Part shown: piece by piece, positions 51,598 to 59,926 of the stretch | Position numbering within the stretch: position 1 is the first letter of the stretch | Layout of the letters: each line of letters opens with the position of its first letter | Origin: JADJPO01 sp046330955 | Lineage (GTDB): Bacteria; Actinomycetota; Actinomycetes; Actinomycetales; Kineosporiaceae | Length of the DNA stretch: 64,000 nt | Assembly: GCA_046330955.1 (NCBI GenBank) | Contig: JAXLRT010000008.1 | Span: 132,337-196,336 of the forward strand | Reading direction: 5' to 3' | The notes under the pieces: generated by a model | What the model saw: only the letters and a program-made list of their open reading frames with translations | Told to the model about the DNA's origin: nothing | The model's database searches: none | Position numbers and translations under genes: made by a program

Positions 51598-52821
51598 GTG
51601 ACCCGGACACCACACGCCCTGGACGACGTCGCCGGGCTCGCCCTCGGCAGTGGGCACCCCGGCCGTCCCCGGCGGCCGCGTCGTGGCCCGCGCACCGGGC
51701 TGATCGCCGCGGTGGCCGGCGCCGGTCTGCTGCTCGCGGGTGGCGGCTGGGCGGCCACGACCCTGGGCGGCTCGGACGCACCCCGCGGCGCGGCGTCCGG
51801 CGCGGCCACCGCCTCGGCGAGCGCGGCGCCGTCCCCCGCCGCGGCGACCCCGACGCCGAGCCCGACCCCGACGGGTCCCATCGTCGGCGGCTGGTACGCC
51901 GGGGCCTCGGGCCTGGGCGTGGCCGAGGGCACCTTCGCGGCCTGGCTTCGTCAGCCGGTGACCATCGCCGGCACCTGGGCCGACCAGGACGCTCGCGCCC
52001 AGACGCAGCTGACCCCGTTGAGCAGCGAGTACAAGGCGTGGAAGGGCGCGCTCGACATCGCCGTGGCCGGCACCGTACTGGGCAGCGGCGAGAACTACCG
52101 GGCCGCCGCCCGCGGCGCCTATGACGCCCGGTGGCGCGCGGCGGCCAAGACCCTCGCCGCCCGGCGCGGCAAGGCCACCGCCCCGACGTTCGCCCGGCCG
52201 TTCCACGAGATGAACGGGTTCTGGTACCGCAACTGGCAGGTCACCAAGGCCAACGTCACCGACTACAAGGCCGCCCACGCCCGCTACGTGAAGATCCTGC
52301 GGACGGCGATGCCGACCGTTCTCATCTCGTGGTCGCCGAACTTCCGCGACCATTCCGGGATGCCGATCGAGCAGTGGTACCCCGGCGACGCGGTGGTCGA
52401 CTGCATCGCGCCGGACTACTACAACGACGTGGCGACGCACTGGACCGTGGCCGCCTGGAACGCCGCGGCCGACGACGTCGACCCGCTCGGCAACCCGCTC
52501 GGCCCCGAGGCCTGGCGCCAGTTCGCCCTGAAACACGGCAAGCCGTTGTGCTTCCCCGAGACCGGGCTCAAACCCAGTGGTGGCGGCACCGATCACCCGC
52601 AGTGGATCGCAGCCTTCAACGCCTGGCTGAACCTGCACGCCAACCCGACCAGGTGGCACCTGGGCGAACCGATCCCCGCCGAGGCCGCCGGTACCGTGCT
52701 GTACTCGATCTACTTCAACGTGCCGCACGAGGGTCAGAACGGCTTCACGATTCACGGCCGCGGGGCGAACCCCAAGTCCGAGAAGGTGTTCCGCTCGTTG
52801 ACCTGGGGGCGCAAGCCCTGA
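51598..52821 (+). CDS. GH26-type glycoside hydrolase, membrane-anchored or secreted
   Basis: A 407-residue protein with an Arg-rich start, one membrane helix (about 33-55), an Ala/Pro/Thr linker to 100 and a catalytic (beta/alpha)8 domain of GH26. Acid/base Glu lies in FARPFHEMNGFWYRNW and the nucleophile Glu in LCFPETGLKPSGG; DYYNDVATHW lies between. Family members are beta-mannanases and related endoglucanases. The GTG at 51598 follows AAGGGGAG; the frame runs further upstream without a ribosome site. Substrate is probably an external beta-mannan or mixed glucan. Confidence 0.87.
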   Translation: MTRTPHALDDVAGLALGSGHPGRPRRPRRGPRTGLIAAVAGAGLLLAGGGWAATTLGGSDAPRGAASGAATASASAAPSPAAATPTPSPTPTGPIVGGWYAGASGLGVAEGTFAAWLRQPVTIAGTWADQDARAQTQLTPLSSEYKAWKGALDIAVAGTVLGSGENYRAAARGAYDARWRAAAKTLAARRGKATAPTFARPFHEMNGFWYRNWQVTKANVTDYKAAHARYVKILRTAMPTVLISWSPNFRDHSGMPIEQWYPGDAVVDCIAPDYYNDVATHWTVAAWNAAADDVDPLGNPLGPEAWRQFALKHGKPLCFPETGLKPSGGGTDHPQWIAAFNAWLNLHANPTRWHLGEPIPAEAAGTVLYSIYFNVPHEGQNGFTIHGRGANPKSEKVFRSLTWGRKP

Positions 52822-52841
52822 TCGGCTGAGGACTCGGTGCC

Positions 52842-53525
52842 ATGAAGACCGCCACCACCTCCGCTGCCGGCCGCCGGGGCCTGGTGGCGTTCGCCGTGCT
52901 GCTCACCTCGGGGCTGTGCGGATGCAGCAGTGGCAATTCGGTGACCTTCTCGGACCCCCGTCCGGTCGACAGCCCGGCCACCCCGGGGACGCCGACCCGT
53001 CCCGCGAGCGTCCGGGCCACGGTCCCGGTCACCCGGCCGGGCGCCGCGGCGTCGTCCGCCTCCTCCTCCGTCGCTGCGGCCCGCATCGTGACCGGCTCGC
53101 CGCAGGACCGATTGCAGGCCTCGCTCGACGCCGGGGTGGCGCAGGGGAGCGAGCAGACCGCCGTGGCGCGCGTCGTCCGCAGCTATCTCGACCTGACCAC
53201 TCGCTGGAACCACGAGGGCCGCGAGGGCAGCGCCGCCGAGCTCGACGCGGTCGCCTCCGGAGCGGCGTCCCGTGAAGTTCTCCGGGTGTCCCCGGGGCAG
53301 CGGATGGTCGGCACGGCCGCCGTGAGGGTGACGTCGATCGAGGTGGACGGGGCCGACGCCCTGGTCCGGGCCTGCGGCGACTACGACCTGCGGGTGATCG
53401 ATCGCTCCGGGTCGGTCGTGCAGAAGCTGGAGACCATCACCGGCTTTCGGATCGAGGCCGCATCGATCGCGGCCGCCTGGAAGATCACCTCGTGGGTCGA
53501 GGTGGCCGACGACACGTGCCGGTGA
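52842..53525 (+). CDS. Small secreted lipoprotein, hypothetical
   Basis: A 227-residue protein with signal and lipobox GLCGCSS (Cys28), a Pro/Thr/Ala/Ser-rich linker to about 85 and a C-terminal alpha+beta domain of about 130 residues (VVRSYLDLTTRWNHEGREGS; DALVRACGDYDLRVIDRSGS; AAWKITSWVEVADDTCR) with a Cys pair. The fold reads like an SnoaL/NTF2-type domain, a guess from the pattern. Twenty bases after the GH26 gene, probably the same transcript. Confidence 0.72.
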   Translation: MKTATTSAAGRRGLVAFAVLLTSGLCGCSSGNSVTFSDPRPVDSPATPGTPTRPASVRATVPVTRPGAAASSASSSVAAARIVTGSPQDRLQASLDAGVAQGSEQTAVARVVRSYLDLTTRWNHEGREGSAAELDAVASGAASREVLRVSPGQRMVGTAAVRVTSIEVDGADALVRACGDYDLRVIDRSGSVVQKLETITGFRIEAASIAAAWKITSWVEVADDTCR

Positions 53526-53535
53526 CGCTGCCGGG

Positions 53536-53964
53536 TCAGGACACCGGCTCGCAGATCACCACCGGGATCTCGCGGTCGGTCTTGCGCTGGTAGCCGGCGA
53601 ATCCCGGGTTGATCGCCACGGCACGCTCCCACAGCGCCGGCCGCTCGTCCGGGCCGGCCACCCGAGCCCGCATCTCTCGCACGGTGTCGCCGTACTGGAG
53701 CTGCACGCGCGGATCGGCCACCAGGTTGTGATACCAGTCCGGGTGGGTGTCGGCCCCGCCGTTGGAGGCGATCAGCACGAACCGATCCCCGTCCGGGACG
53801 ACGGCCAGCGGCGTGGTGCGCCGGGCGCCGCTCTTGCGACCGGTGGTGACGAGCAGCACCGCCTCGACCCCACCCATGGCGCGCCCCACCCGGCCGCCGG
53901 TCCACCGGTAGATCCGGGCGTGTGCACCGGTGAAGAAGCGTTGGCCCTGCCGCGCGATACCCAT
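53536..53964 (-). CDS. Deazaflavin (F420)-dependent nitroreductase family protein (Ddn-like)
   Basis: A 142-residue split-barrel enzyme. Family pattern: RGIYRWTGGRVGRA-like start (here HARIYRWTGGRVGRAMGG), LLVTTGRKSGARRTTPLAVV, and NGGADTHPDWYHNLVADPRV. These define the Ddn/Rv3547 group that uses F420H2. In this host F420H2 would come from the fgd product. It is divergent from DNA polymerase IV by 36 bases. Confidence 0.92.
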   Translation of the reverse strand: MGIARQGQRFFTGAHARIYRWTGGRVGRAMGGVEAVLLVTTGRKSGARRTTPLAVVPDGDRFVLIASNGGADTHPDWYHNLVADPRVQLQYGDTVREMRARVAGPDERPALWERAVAINPGFAGYQRKTDREIPVVICEPVS

Positions 53965-54000
53965 GGCGCGCACCGTAGCCCCAGGACGCAGACTGGTGCC

Positions 54001-55092
54001 ATGGACGACGCGGCCCGCCCGTGGGTGTTGCACGTGGACCTGGACCAGTTCATCGCGGCGGTCGAGGTGCTGCGTCGTCCGGAGCTGGCCGGGCTGCCGG
54101 TGATCGTGGGCGGTCGGGGCGACCCCACCGAGCGGGCCGTGGTCTCGACCGCCTCGTACGAGGCCCGGGCGTTCGGCGTCGGATCGGGCATGCCGTTGCG
54201 GCTGGCGGCGCGTAAGGCGCCCGACGCGATCATCCTGCCGGTCGACGGACCCGCCTACGACGCCGCCTCGGCCGAGGTGATGGCCACGCTGCGGGCGCTG
54301 GACGGCACGGTGGTGCAGGTGCTCGGCTGGGACGAGGCCTTCGTCGGGGTGAGCACCGATGATCCCGAGGCTTACGCCCGGCGGCTGCAGTCGGCCGTGC
54401 TCGATGCCACCCGGTTGCACTGTTCGGTCGGCATCGGCGACAGCACCGTCCGAGCCAAGATCGCCACCGGGTTCGGCAAACCCCGCGGGGTGTTCCGGCT
54501 GACGACGGCGAACTGGTTCGAGGTGATGGGCGAGCGCCCGACGCGTGACCTGTGGGGCGTCGGGGCGAAGGTGTCGGCGCGGTTGGCCCGGCTGGGCATC
54601 ACCACGGTGCGCGAGCTGGCTGCGGCCGAGCTCGATCCGTTGGTCGCCGAGTTCGGGCCGCGGATGGGCGCCTGGTACCGCGACCTCGGCCACGGCCGGG
54701 GCTCGACCGTGGTCGACGACTCACCGTGGATCGCCCGCGGTCACAGTCGCGAGACCACCTATCAGCGCGACCTGATCGAGCCGGCAGAGATCGAGGAGGC
54801 CATCCGCCGACTGGTGGGCGACGTGCTGGCGGACGTCGACCGCGAGGGCCGGCCCGCGGTCCGGCTGACCCTGAAGATCCGCTACAAACCGTTCTTCACC
54901 AAGACCTTCAGCCGCACCCTGCCCGAGGCCACCAACGATCCCGAGACGATCCTGGCCGAGACGCTGGCGCTGATCGCCAAGCGCGAGCCGAACCGCCCGA
55001 TCCGGCTGCTGGGCGTGCGGCTCGAGATGACCCCACCGGACGAGCAGCTGCCGCCCGGTGTCGAGCGGACGCCGATCCGCGGCCGGATGTGA
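54001..55092 (+). CDS. dinB: DNA polymerase IV (Y-family)
   Basis: A 363-residue translesion polymerase. Palm carboxylates are retained in HVDLDQFIAAVE (Asp13) and LGWDEAFVGV (Asp-Glu). The finger region has STASYEARAFGVGSGMP, the thumb HhH region RDLWGVGAKVSARLARLGI, and a little-finger domain ends with RLLGVRLE. The steric-gate position is Phe-Ile instead of the common Phe-Phe. No beta-clamp motif is obvious at the C-terminus. Starts at the ATG at 54001; convergent with the endonuclease IV gene. Confidence 0.93.
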   Translation: MDDAARPWVLHVDLDQFIAAVEVLRRPELAGLPVIVGGRGDPTERAVVSTASYEARAFGVGSGMPLRLAARKAPDAIILPVDGPAYDAASAEVMATLRALDGTVVQVLGWDEAFVGVSTDDPEAYARRLQSAVLDATRLHCSVGIGDSTVRAKIATGFGKPRGVFRLTTANWFEVMGERPTRDLWGVGAKVSARLARLGITTVRELAAAELDPLVAEFGPRMGAWYRDLGHGRGSTVVDDSPWIARGHSRETTYQRDLIEPAEIEEAIRRLVGDVLADVDREGRPAVRLTLKIRYKPFFTKTFSRTLPEATNDPETILAETLALIAKREPNRPIRLLGVRLEMTPPDEQLPPGVERTPIRGRM

Positions 55093-55111
55093 ACCCCGCA
55101 ACGAGTGGTGG

Positions 55112-55912
55112 TCAGCCGACGCGCTCGCGCAACCACGCGATGTCGGCCGACTGGCCCTCGACGCCGCCCGGCGTCTCGCAGACCACCGGGGCGCCGGCCT
55201 CGCGGACCACGGCGACCAGTGCCTCACCGTCCACGAACCCCGATCCGAAGTTGGTGTGCCGGTCGGCGCCGGAATCGAACGCATCGCGAGAGTCGTTGGC
55301 GTGCACCAGGTCGATGCGTCCGGTGATGGCGCGGATCTTCTCGACCACGCCCACCAGGTCGATCCCGCCGGCGTGCGCGTGACAGGTGTCGAGGCAGAAG
55401 CCGACCCGATCGGCGCCCTCGGCCCGGCCGATCGCCTCCCACAACCGGTCGATCGCCTCGAGCCGTCGGGCCATGGCGTTGTCGCCGCCGGCGGTGTTCT
55501 CGATCAACAGCGGGATCGGCAGGTCCAGGCCCTGGATGCACTTGCGCCAGTTGTCGAACCCGACGCCGGCGTCCTCGTCGACCCCGAGATGGCCACCGTG
55601 CACCACCACCCCCTTGGCGCCGATCTCGGCAGCGGCCAGCACGTGCTGCTGCAACAGTTTTCGACCCGGGATCCGGATGCGGTTGTTGGTCGCCGCGACA
55701 TTGATCGGGTAGGGCGAGTGCACGTACAGGTCGACGCCCGCGGCCTCGGCGGCCACCTTCAGCGCCTCGGCACCGCCCGGGTAGAGCACCTTCGGACCCT
55801 TGTAGCTCTGCGGATCACCCAGGAAGAACTGGACGACGCGAGTCTGGCGGGCCGCCGCCTCGGCGAGCGGATCGGCATTGTCGACGTGTGCCCCGATGGC
55901 GATGTCACCCAT
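55112..55912 (-). CDS. nfo: Apurinic endonuclease, endonuclease IV type
   Basis: A 266-residue TIM-barrel AP endonuclease. Metal ligands of the three-zinc site can be followed: GAHVDN, YVHSPYPINVA, VVHGGHLGVD, LIENTAGGDN, FCLDTCHAHAGG, LVHANDSRDAF and RHTNFGSG-type segment, CETPGG. It cuts the backbone at abasic sites in base-excision repair. Together with DNA polymerase IV it makes a small repair cluster, though on opposite strands. Confidence 0.94.
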   Translation of the reverse strand: MGDIAIGAHVDNADPLAEAAARQTRVVQFFLGDPQSYKGPKVLYPGGAEALKVAAEAAGVDLYVHSPYPINVAATNNRIRIPGRKLLQQHVLAAAEIGAKGVVVHGGHLGVDEDAGVGFDNWRKCIQGLDLPIPLLIENTAGGDNAMARRLEAIDRLWEAIGRAEGADRVGFCLDTCHAHAGGIDLVGVVEKIRAITGRIDLVHANDSRDAFDSGADRHTNFGSGFVDGEALVAVVREAGAPVVCETPGGVEGQSADIAWLRERVG

Positions 55913-55997
55913 GCCCCCAGCCTAGGAGTTCCGGGCGAGATGAGCCTCGGGGATGTCGCCCGGACGGACCGGCCTCCGGGGCACTAGCGTCTCCCCC

Positions 55998-57227
55998 ATG
56001 ACCGGCCTGCCCCTGCTGGACGCCGTCGATCAGCGCGTCCTCGGCTGCCTGCTGGAGAAGCAGGTCACGGTGCCCGCCACCTACCCGCTGACCCTCAATG
56101 CGTTGCGCACCGCGTGCAACCAGACCTCCAGCCGCGACCCGGTGATGGACCTGGACGAGGCCACGGTGGTGACGGCGGCCCGGGCGTTGCGTGACCGGGG
56201 CCTGCTGCGCATCGTGTGGGCCGACACCGGACGCCGCGTGCTCAAGCACCACCAGACCCTCACCGAGGTGATCGAGCTGTCGGACGACGAGCGCGCGCTG
56301 ATCACAGTGCTGCTGCTCCGCGGCGCCCAGGCCCCGGGTGAGTTGAAGGTGCGCACCGAACGGCTGCACGCCTTCGCCGACCGAGAGGCCGTCGAGGCCT
56401 GCCTGCAGCGGATGGCCGGGCGCACCGAGCCGCTGGTGCGGCAGCTGGAACGTCGTCCGGGCCAGCAGGACCATCGCTGGATCCACCTGCTGGGTCCGGT
56501 GGCCGATGCGGGCGGGCACGCGTCCGTCGGGGCGCCGGCCGAGCCGGCCGTCGACCGGGAGCAGCCCCTGGCGGACGGCGCCGCCGCGCGCGACGACCGG
56601 GTGCGCGCGACCTATGCCGCCATCGCCACCGACTACGCCGAGAGGCTGGTCGACGAGCTCGACCGGCTGCCCTTCGAGCGCTGGCTGCTCGACCGGGCCA
56701 TCGACGCCGCGGGCTCGCGGCCGATGATGGACGCCGGGTGCGGCCCGGGACACGTGACGGCCTACCTGTCCGATTCCGGGGTCGAGGCGTGCGGCGTCGA
56801 CCTGAGCCCCGAGATGGTCACCCAGGCCCGGGATCGCTTCCCCGGCGTCCGGTTCGACGTCGGCGACCTGCGCCGGCTGATGCGGCCCGAGACCGCCGAT
56901 GCCTGGGGCGCCGTCCTCGGCTGGTACTCGCTGATCCATCTGGCCGGCTCGGAGCTGCCCGGCGCGATCGCGGCGCTGGCCCGGCCGCTGGCGCCCGGCG
57001 GCATGCTGCTGCTGGGACTGCACGCCGGGCGTGAGGTGCGCCGCCTGGACTCCTGGTTCGATCACGACGTCGAGTTGGATGTCGTGTTGCACGACCCCGA
57101 GGATGTCGTCGCCGCGGTCACCGCGGCCGGGGTCGAGGACGTCGAGTGGTACCGGCGCGGACCGATCGCGGCGCGCGGCGAGACCACCGAACGGCTCTAC
57201 GTCCTGGGACGCCGCGCCCCTCGCTGA
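55998..57227 (+). CDS. YceH (DUF480) – SAM-dependent methyltransferase fusion
   Basis: A 409-residue two-domain protein. Residues 1-185 are a YceH/UPF0502 protein: tandem winged helices (DAVDQRVLGCLLEKQVTVPA, TCNQTSSRDPV-like segment ACNQTSSRDPVM, and LLRGAQAPGELKVRTERL). After a linker, residues 200-409 are a class I methyltransferase with motif I MMDAGCGPGHVTAYL, then GVDLSPEMV and GWYSLIHLAG. YceH function is unknown; the fusion suggests methylation linked to a DNA- or nucleotide-binding module. ATG at 55998. Confidence 0.88.
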   Translation: MTGLPLLDAVDQRVLGCLLEKQVTVPATYPLTLNALRTACNQTSSRDPVMDLDEATVVTAARALRDRGLLRIVWADTGRRVLKHHQTLTEVIELSDDERALITVLLLRGAQAPGELKVRTERLHAFADREAVEACLQRMAGRTEPLVRQLERRPGQQDHRWIHLLGPVADAGGHASVGAPAEPAVDREQPLADGAAARDDRVRATYAAIATDYAERLVDELDRLPFERWLLDRAIDAAGSRPMMDAGCGPGHVTAYLSDSGVEACGVDLSPEMVTQARDRFPGVRFDVGDLRRLMRPETADAWGAVLGWYSLIHLAGSELPGAIAALARPLAPGGMLLLGLHAGREVRRLDSWFDHDVELDVVLHDPEDVVAAVTAAGVEDVEWYRRGPIAARGETTERLYVLGRRAPR

Positions 57228-57236
57228 TCGGGTTTC

Positions 57237-57274
57237 GGGTGCCGAACGGGGGCCATGAGCCGCGTTCGGCACCC
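57237..57274 (+). terminator. Hairpin between convergent genes
   Basis: A perfect 12-bp inverted repeat GGGTGCCGAACG (57237-57248) with its complement at 57263-57274 and a 14-base loop. It lies ten bases after the YceH-fusion stop and before the FIST stop, so it probably terminates both. Confidence 0.7.
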
Positions 57275-57290
57275 TCCTGGGTGCTCGCCG

Positions 57291-58451
57291 TCAGCCGAAG
57301 ACCACTCCGGTCAAGGTCTGGTTCACATGGGCCATCCAGGTCTCGCCGTAGGTGTGGAACCCGGCGACCGGCAGCCCGCCGAAGGCGTCGACGAAGTCCT
57401 GCCCGACGCCCAGGGCGTCCATCTCGAGGCGACGCAGGATGCAGTTGAACATCACGCCACCACTGGTGAACCCGCGCAACCCCCGGACGGCGCTGCGCAG
57501 CGCCTCGCGCGTGCCGGCGACCAGGTCGTCGGTGCGCATCAGCGAGACGTCCATGCCCAGGGGCATCTGCGCCAGGAACCGGATGCCGCCCTCGTCGGCC
57601 AGACCCTGCGGGCTGCGCACCCACGGCTCGCCAGAGATCATCTGGCCCAACGGGAATCGCATGAACACCGAACTGTCCAGGGACTCCACGTCGACCCCGA
57701 CGGCCTCCGCGTAGGCCTGCGCCGCCGGCCGCCCGTCGAACTTCGTGACCACCCGCTTGCTCTCGTCGATCTCGGTGATCCGCAGCGTGACGCCGGTGGG
57801 CTGGACGGCGCAGGTCTTGATCACCCGGAACGGCACCTCGGCCTGGCAGATCATCAGGGCCACGCCCTGGTAGCTGTAGTGGGCGCCCGCGGCGACCCAG
57901 GTGCGCTCGAAGACCAGGTCGTCCCCGGCCGAGCCCCCCACGATGTCGAGCAACGGCGCGGCGTTGCCCAGCGCCTCGTTCACCGCCTCCTCGGCCTGAT
58001 GCATGCCGTCGATCAGCACGAAGCCGACGTACTCGCCGGGGTCCAACCCGCGCAACGGCAACCCCAGGCCGGACTCGACCTGCTCGATCGCGGCGGTGAC
58101 CCCGGCGCTCACCCCCTGGGACAGGTCACCGAGCGCTGCGGTCGCCGTGCCCACGATGCCCTGCGGCAGCGCCACGGCGGTGATCCCGCCGGTCGTCGTC
58201 CGGGCGTCGGTGAACTCGCCCGCCGTCGAGCACCCGATCACGGCGGCCTCGGGGAAGGCCGCCGCCAGCGGGCCGACCACCTCGTCGGGGTGGAACCGGG
58301 TCGAGGCGAAGTAGAGCACGGCCGCGGCGGCCACCTGACCCAGCCCGGCCCGCAGCTCGGCGATGAGCTCGGGGACGGCCTGGGCGGCGTCCCCGGAGGC
58401 CTGTGCCCGCGCCACGCTGGTCACCGACGTCCCGGCACTCATGCTGGTCAC
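57291..58451 (-). CDS. FIST-domain signal transduction protein
   Basis: A 386-residue protein with FIST_N (about 30-225: AVIGCSTAGEFTD, GFVLIDGMHQAEEAVNEAL, IVGGSAGDDLVF) and FIST_C (about 230-370: FDGRPAAQAYAEAVGVD, GVMFNCILRR, VAGFHTYGE). FIST proteins are cytosolic sensors thought to bind small ligands such as amino acids. The start overlaps the stop of the upstream gene (GTGA), so the two products are made together. No output domain is present; output must come through a partner. Confidence 0.92.
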   Translation of the reverse strand: MTSMSAGTSVTSVARAQASGDAAQAVPELIAELRAGLGQVAAAAVLYFASTRFHPDEVVGPLAAAFPEAAVIGCSTAGEFTDARTTTGGITAVALPQGIVGTATAALGDLSQGVSAGVTAAIEQVESGLGLPLRGLDPGEYVGFVLIDGMHQAEEAVNEALGNAAPLLDIVGGSAGDDLVFERTWVAAGAHYSYQGVALMICQAEVPFRVIKTCAVQPTGVTLRITEIDESKRVVTKFDGRPAAQAYAEAVGVDVESLDSSVFMRFPLGQMISGEPWVRSPQGLADEGGIRFLAQMPLGMDVSLMRTDDLVAGTREALRSAVRGLRGFTSGGVMFNCILRRLEMDALGVGQDFVDAFGGLPVAGFHTYGETWMAHVNQTLTGVVFG

Positions 58452-59662
58452 TCGATCTCCGTCCTCACGGTGTAGCCCATACTGCCCAACACCGACAGCA
58501 CCTGGCGGACGACGTCAGGGTCGGCGAGCTGATCCTGTCGAGGGCTTCGGATGTCGATGCCGGTCCGCAGCGCGACCCGGGTGACCACGCTGTCGAGCGC
58601 CCAGTCGTTGCCCACCAGGTCACCCGTGCGCAATCGCTCGAGAATCTCGGTGAGGGTCTGCGGTGCAACGGCGAGCGAGGCCACAGTGGCCGGCGGGTCA
58701 TCGGACGGCGCCCCCGCCGGGTGCAGCAGCCGGTACCACCAGCGCGCCAGGCGAGATCGCGGACGGCGCCCGGGGTCGTACGGCCCGGACCGTGCCGCAT
58801 GCGCCGGCCCGGGGCGCGGTCGCGACGGATCCCGGATGGGGGCTGACCCGTTGTCCCGGAACAGGTTCGCGTCCTCGGGTGCTGCCGGGCCAGTCGGATG
58901 CGGCGGGTCGGCCGGCCCCTCGGCGCGCTCGGCACCGAGATGGTAGCCCATGCTCGCCAGCGTGGCCAGGGCAGCAGCGACCACAGCCGGGTCCCGCTCC
59001 TGATCGGGGCGGGGCTCGCGCAGGTCGACCCCGGTACGCAGCGCCACCCGGGTCAGAACGCTGGCCAGGCCTCGGCTGTTGCCGGAGAACGCCTCACGGT
59101 CCAGGAGCTGCACGATCTCGCCGAGGGTCGTGGGGTCCGCCGTGGTGGCCGAGCGCCTGCTCGGCATCTGGGCGCCACGGCTGCGGGCGTCGTCCGCGCC
59201 CTGGGCGAGGTGCTCACCTGCCCAGTCGAGGTAGGCGATCCAGGATGCGCCGGCGCCGTCCTCGGGGGCCTGGATGTCGCGCGCCGCGCGCAGCAGGGTG
59301 TGCGTCACCCGCGGGTACCCGTCGGCCGGGATTCCCTGTTCGAACAACCGGCCGCCGGTGGCCATCAGCCGGGGCGTGACCACCTCGACGGGGGCATCGC
59401 TGACCGCGACCCCGAGCACCTCACGAACGAGCTCCGCGGCGGTCAGCCGACCGTGGTCGCCGGGGTTCTGCAGGATCCCGGGTACCAGCGCGATGAGCCG
59501 TTGGTAGCAGGCCTCCATCAGCCGGCCCCGATGCTCGGTCAGCAGCACCCGGGCGCTCGACCGGATCGCGTCCCGAGGGTCGGCAGCGAGCGCAGCCGGC
59601 ACCGCCTGCGCCGACTCGGGCACGCCCACCGTGGCACCGGGCGACCGGAACTCAGGCGGCAT
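58448..59662 (-). CDS. Globin-like protein with two copies of a C-terminal module
   Basis: A 404-residue soluble protein. Residues 31-150 look like a globin fold (LTEHRGRLMEACYQRLIALV; LFEQGIPADGYPRVTHTLLR; SWIAYLDWAGEHLA), but the usual proximal-His position before GIP is Leu, so heme binding is doubtful. Two related modules follow at about 165-245 and 325-404, sharing SVxTRVALRTGxDxRxPRxDQ and ending in a Met-Gly-Tyr strand, with a Pro/Arg-rich linker between. ATG 59662 is chosen after GGGAG; the frame is open to 59866. Coupled to the FIST gene, so probably one sensory unit. Confidence 0.7.
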   Translation of the reverse strand: MPPEFRSPGATVGVPESAQAVPAALAADPRDAIRSSARVLLTEHRGRLMEACYQRLIALVPGILQNPGDHGRLTAAELVREVLGVAVSDAPVEVVTPRLMATGGRLFEQGIPADGYPRVTHTLLRAARDIQAPEDGAGASWIAYLDWAGEHLAQGADDARSRGAQMPSRRSATTADPTTLGEIVQLLDREAFSGNSRGLASVLTRVALRTGVDLREPRPDQERDPAVVAAALATLASMGYHLGAERAEGPADPPHPTGPAAPEDANLFRDNGSAPIRDPSRPRPGPAHAARSGPYDPGRRPRSRLARWWYRLLHPAGAPSDDPPATVASLAVAPQTLTEILERLRTGDLVGNDWALDSVVTRVALRTGIDIRSPRQDQLADPDVVRQVLSVLGSMGYTVRTEIE

Positions 59663-59926
59663 GGGGCTCCCGTACTCGTGGAAGGTCCATGTATCGCCGA
59701 TGCGCGTACCCGTGGTCAAGGGCTCGAGGCTGCCGATGCCGACCAACCGGGCACCGATCACCGCTACGGGTGCATCGGCCGCCGACTGACGGCTTCGGAA
59801 AGCTACCGCTCGATCACTCAGAGCACCCGGTTGCTGCAGCGGTGACCTGCCCAGCGGGGGTGCCAACTGCGAGCGCGCTCATCGACAGGGGCTCCTATCG
59901 TGACCGCATCAGCGAGGGGAGTCGTC

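Noticed and set aside
49594..52755. A 1053-codon minus-strand frame
   Set aside because: Antisense to two membrane proteins and the GH26 gene; no domain, composition of a shadow frame.
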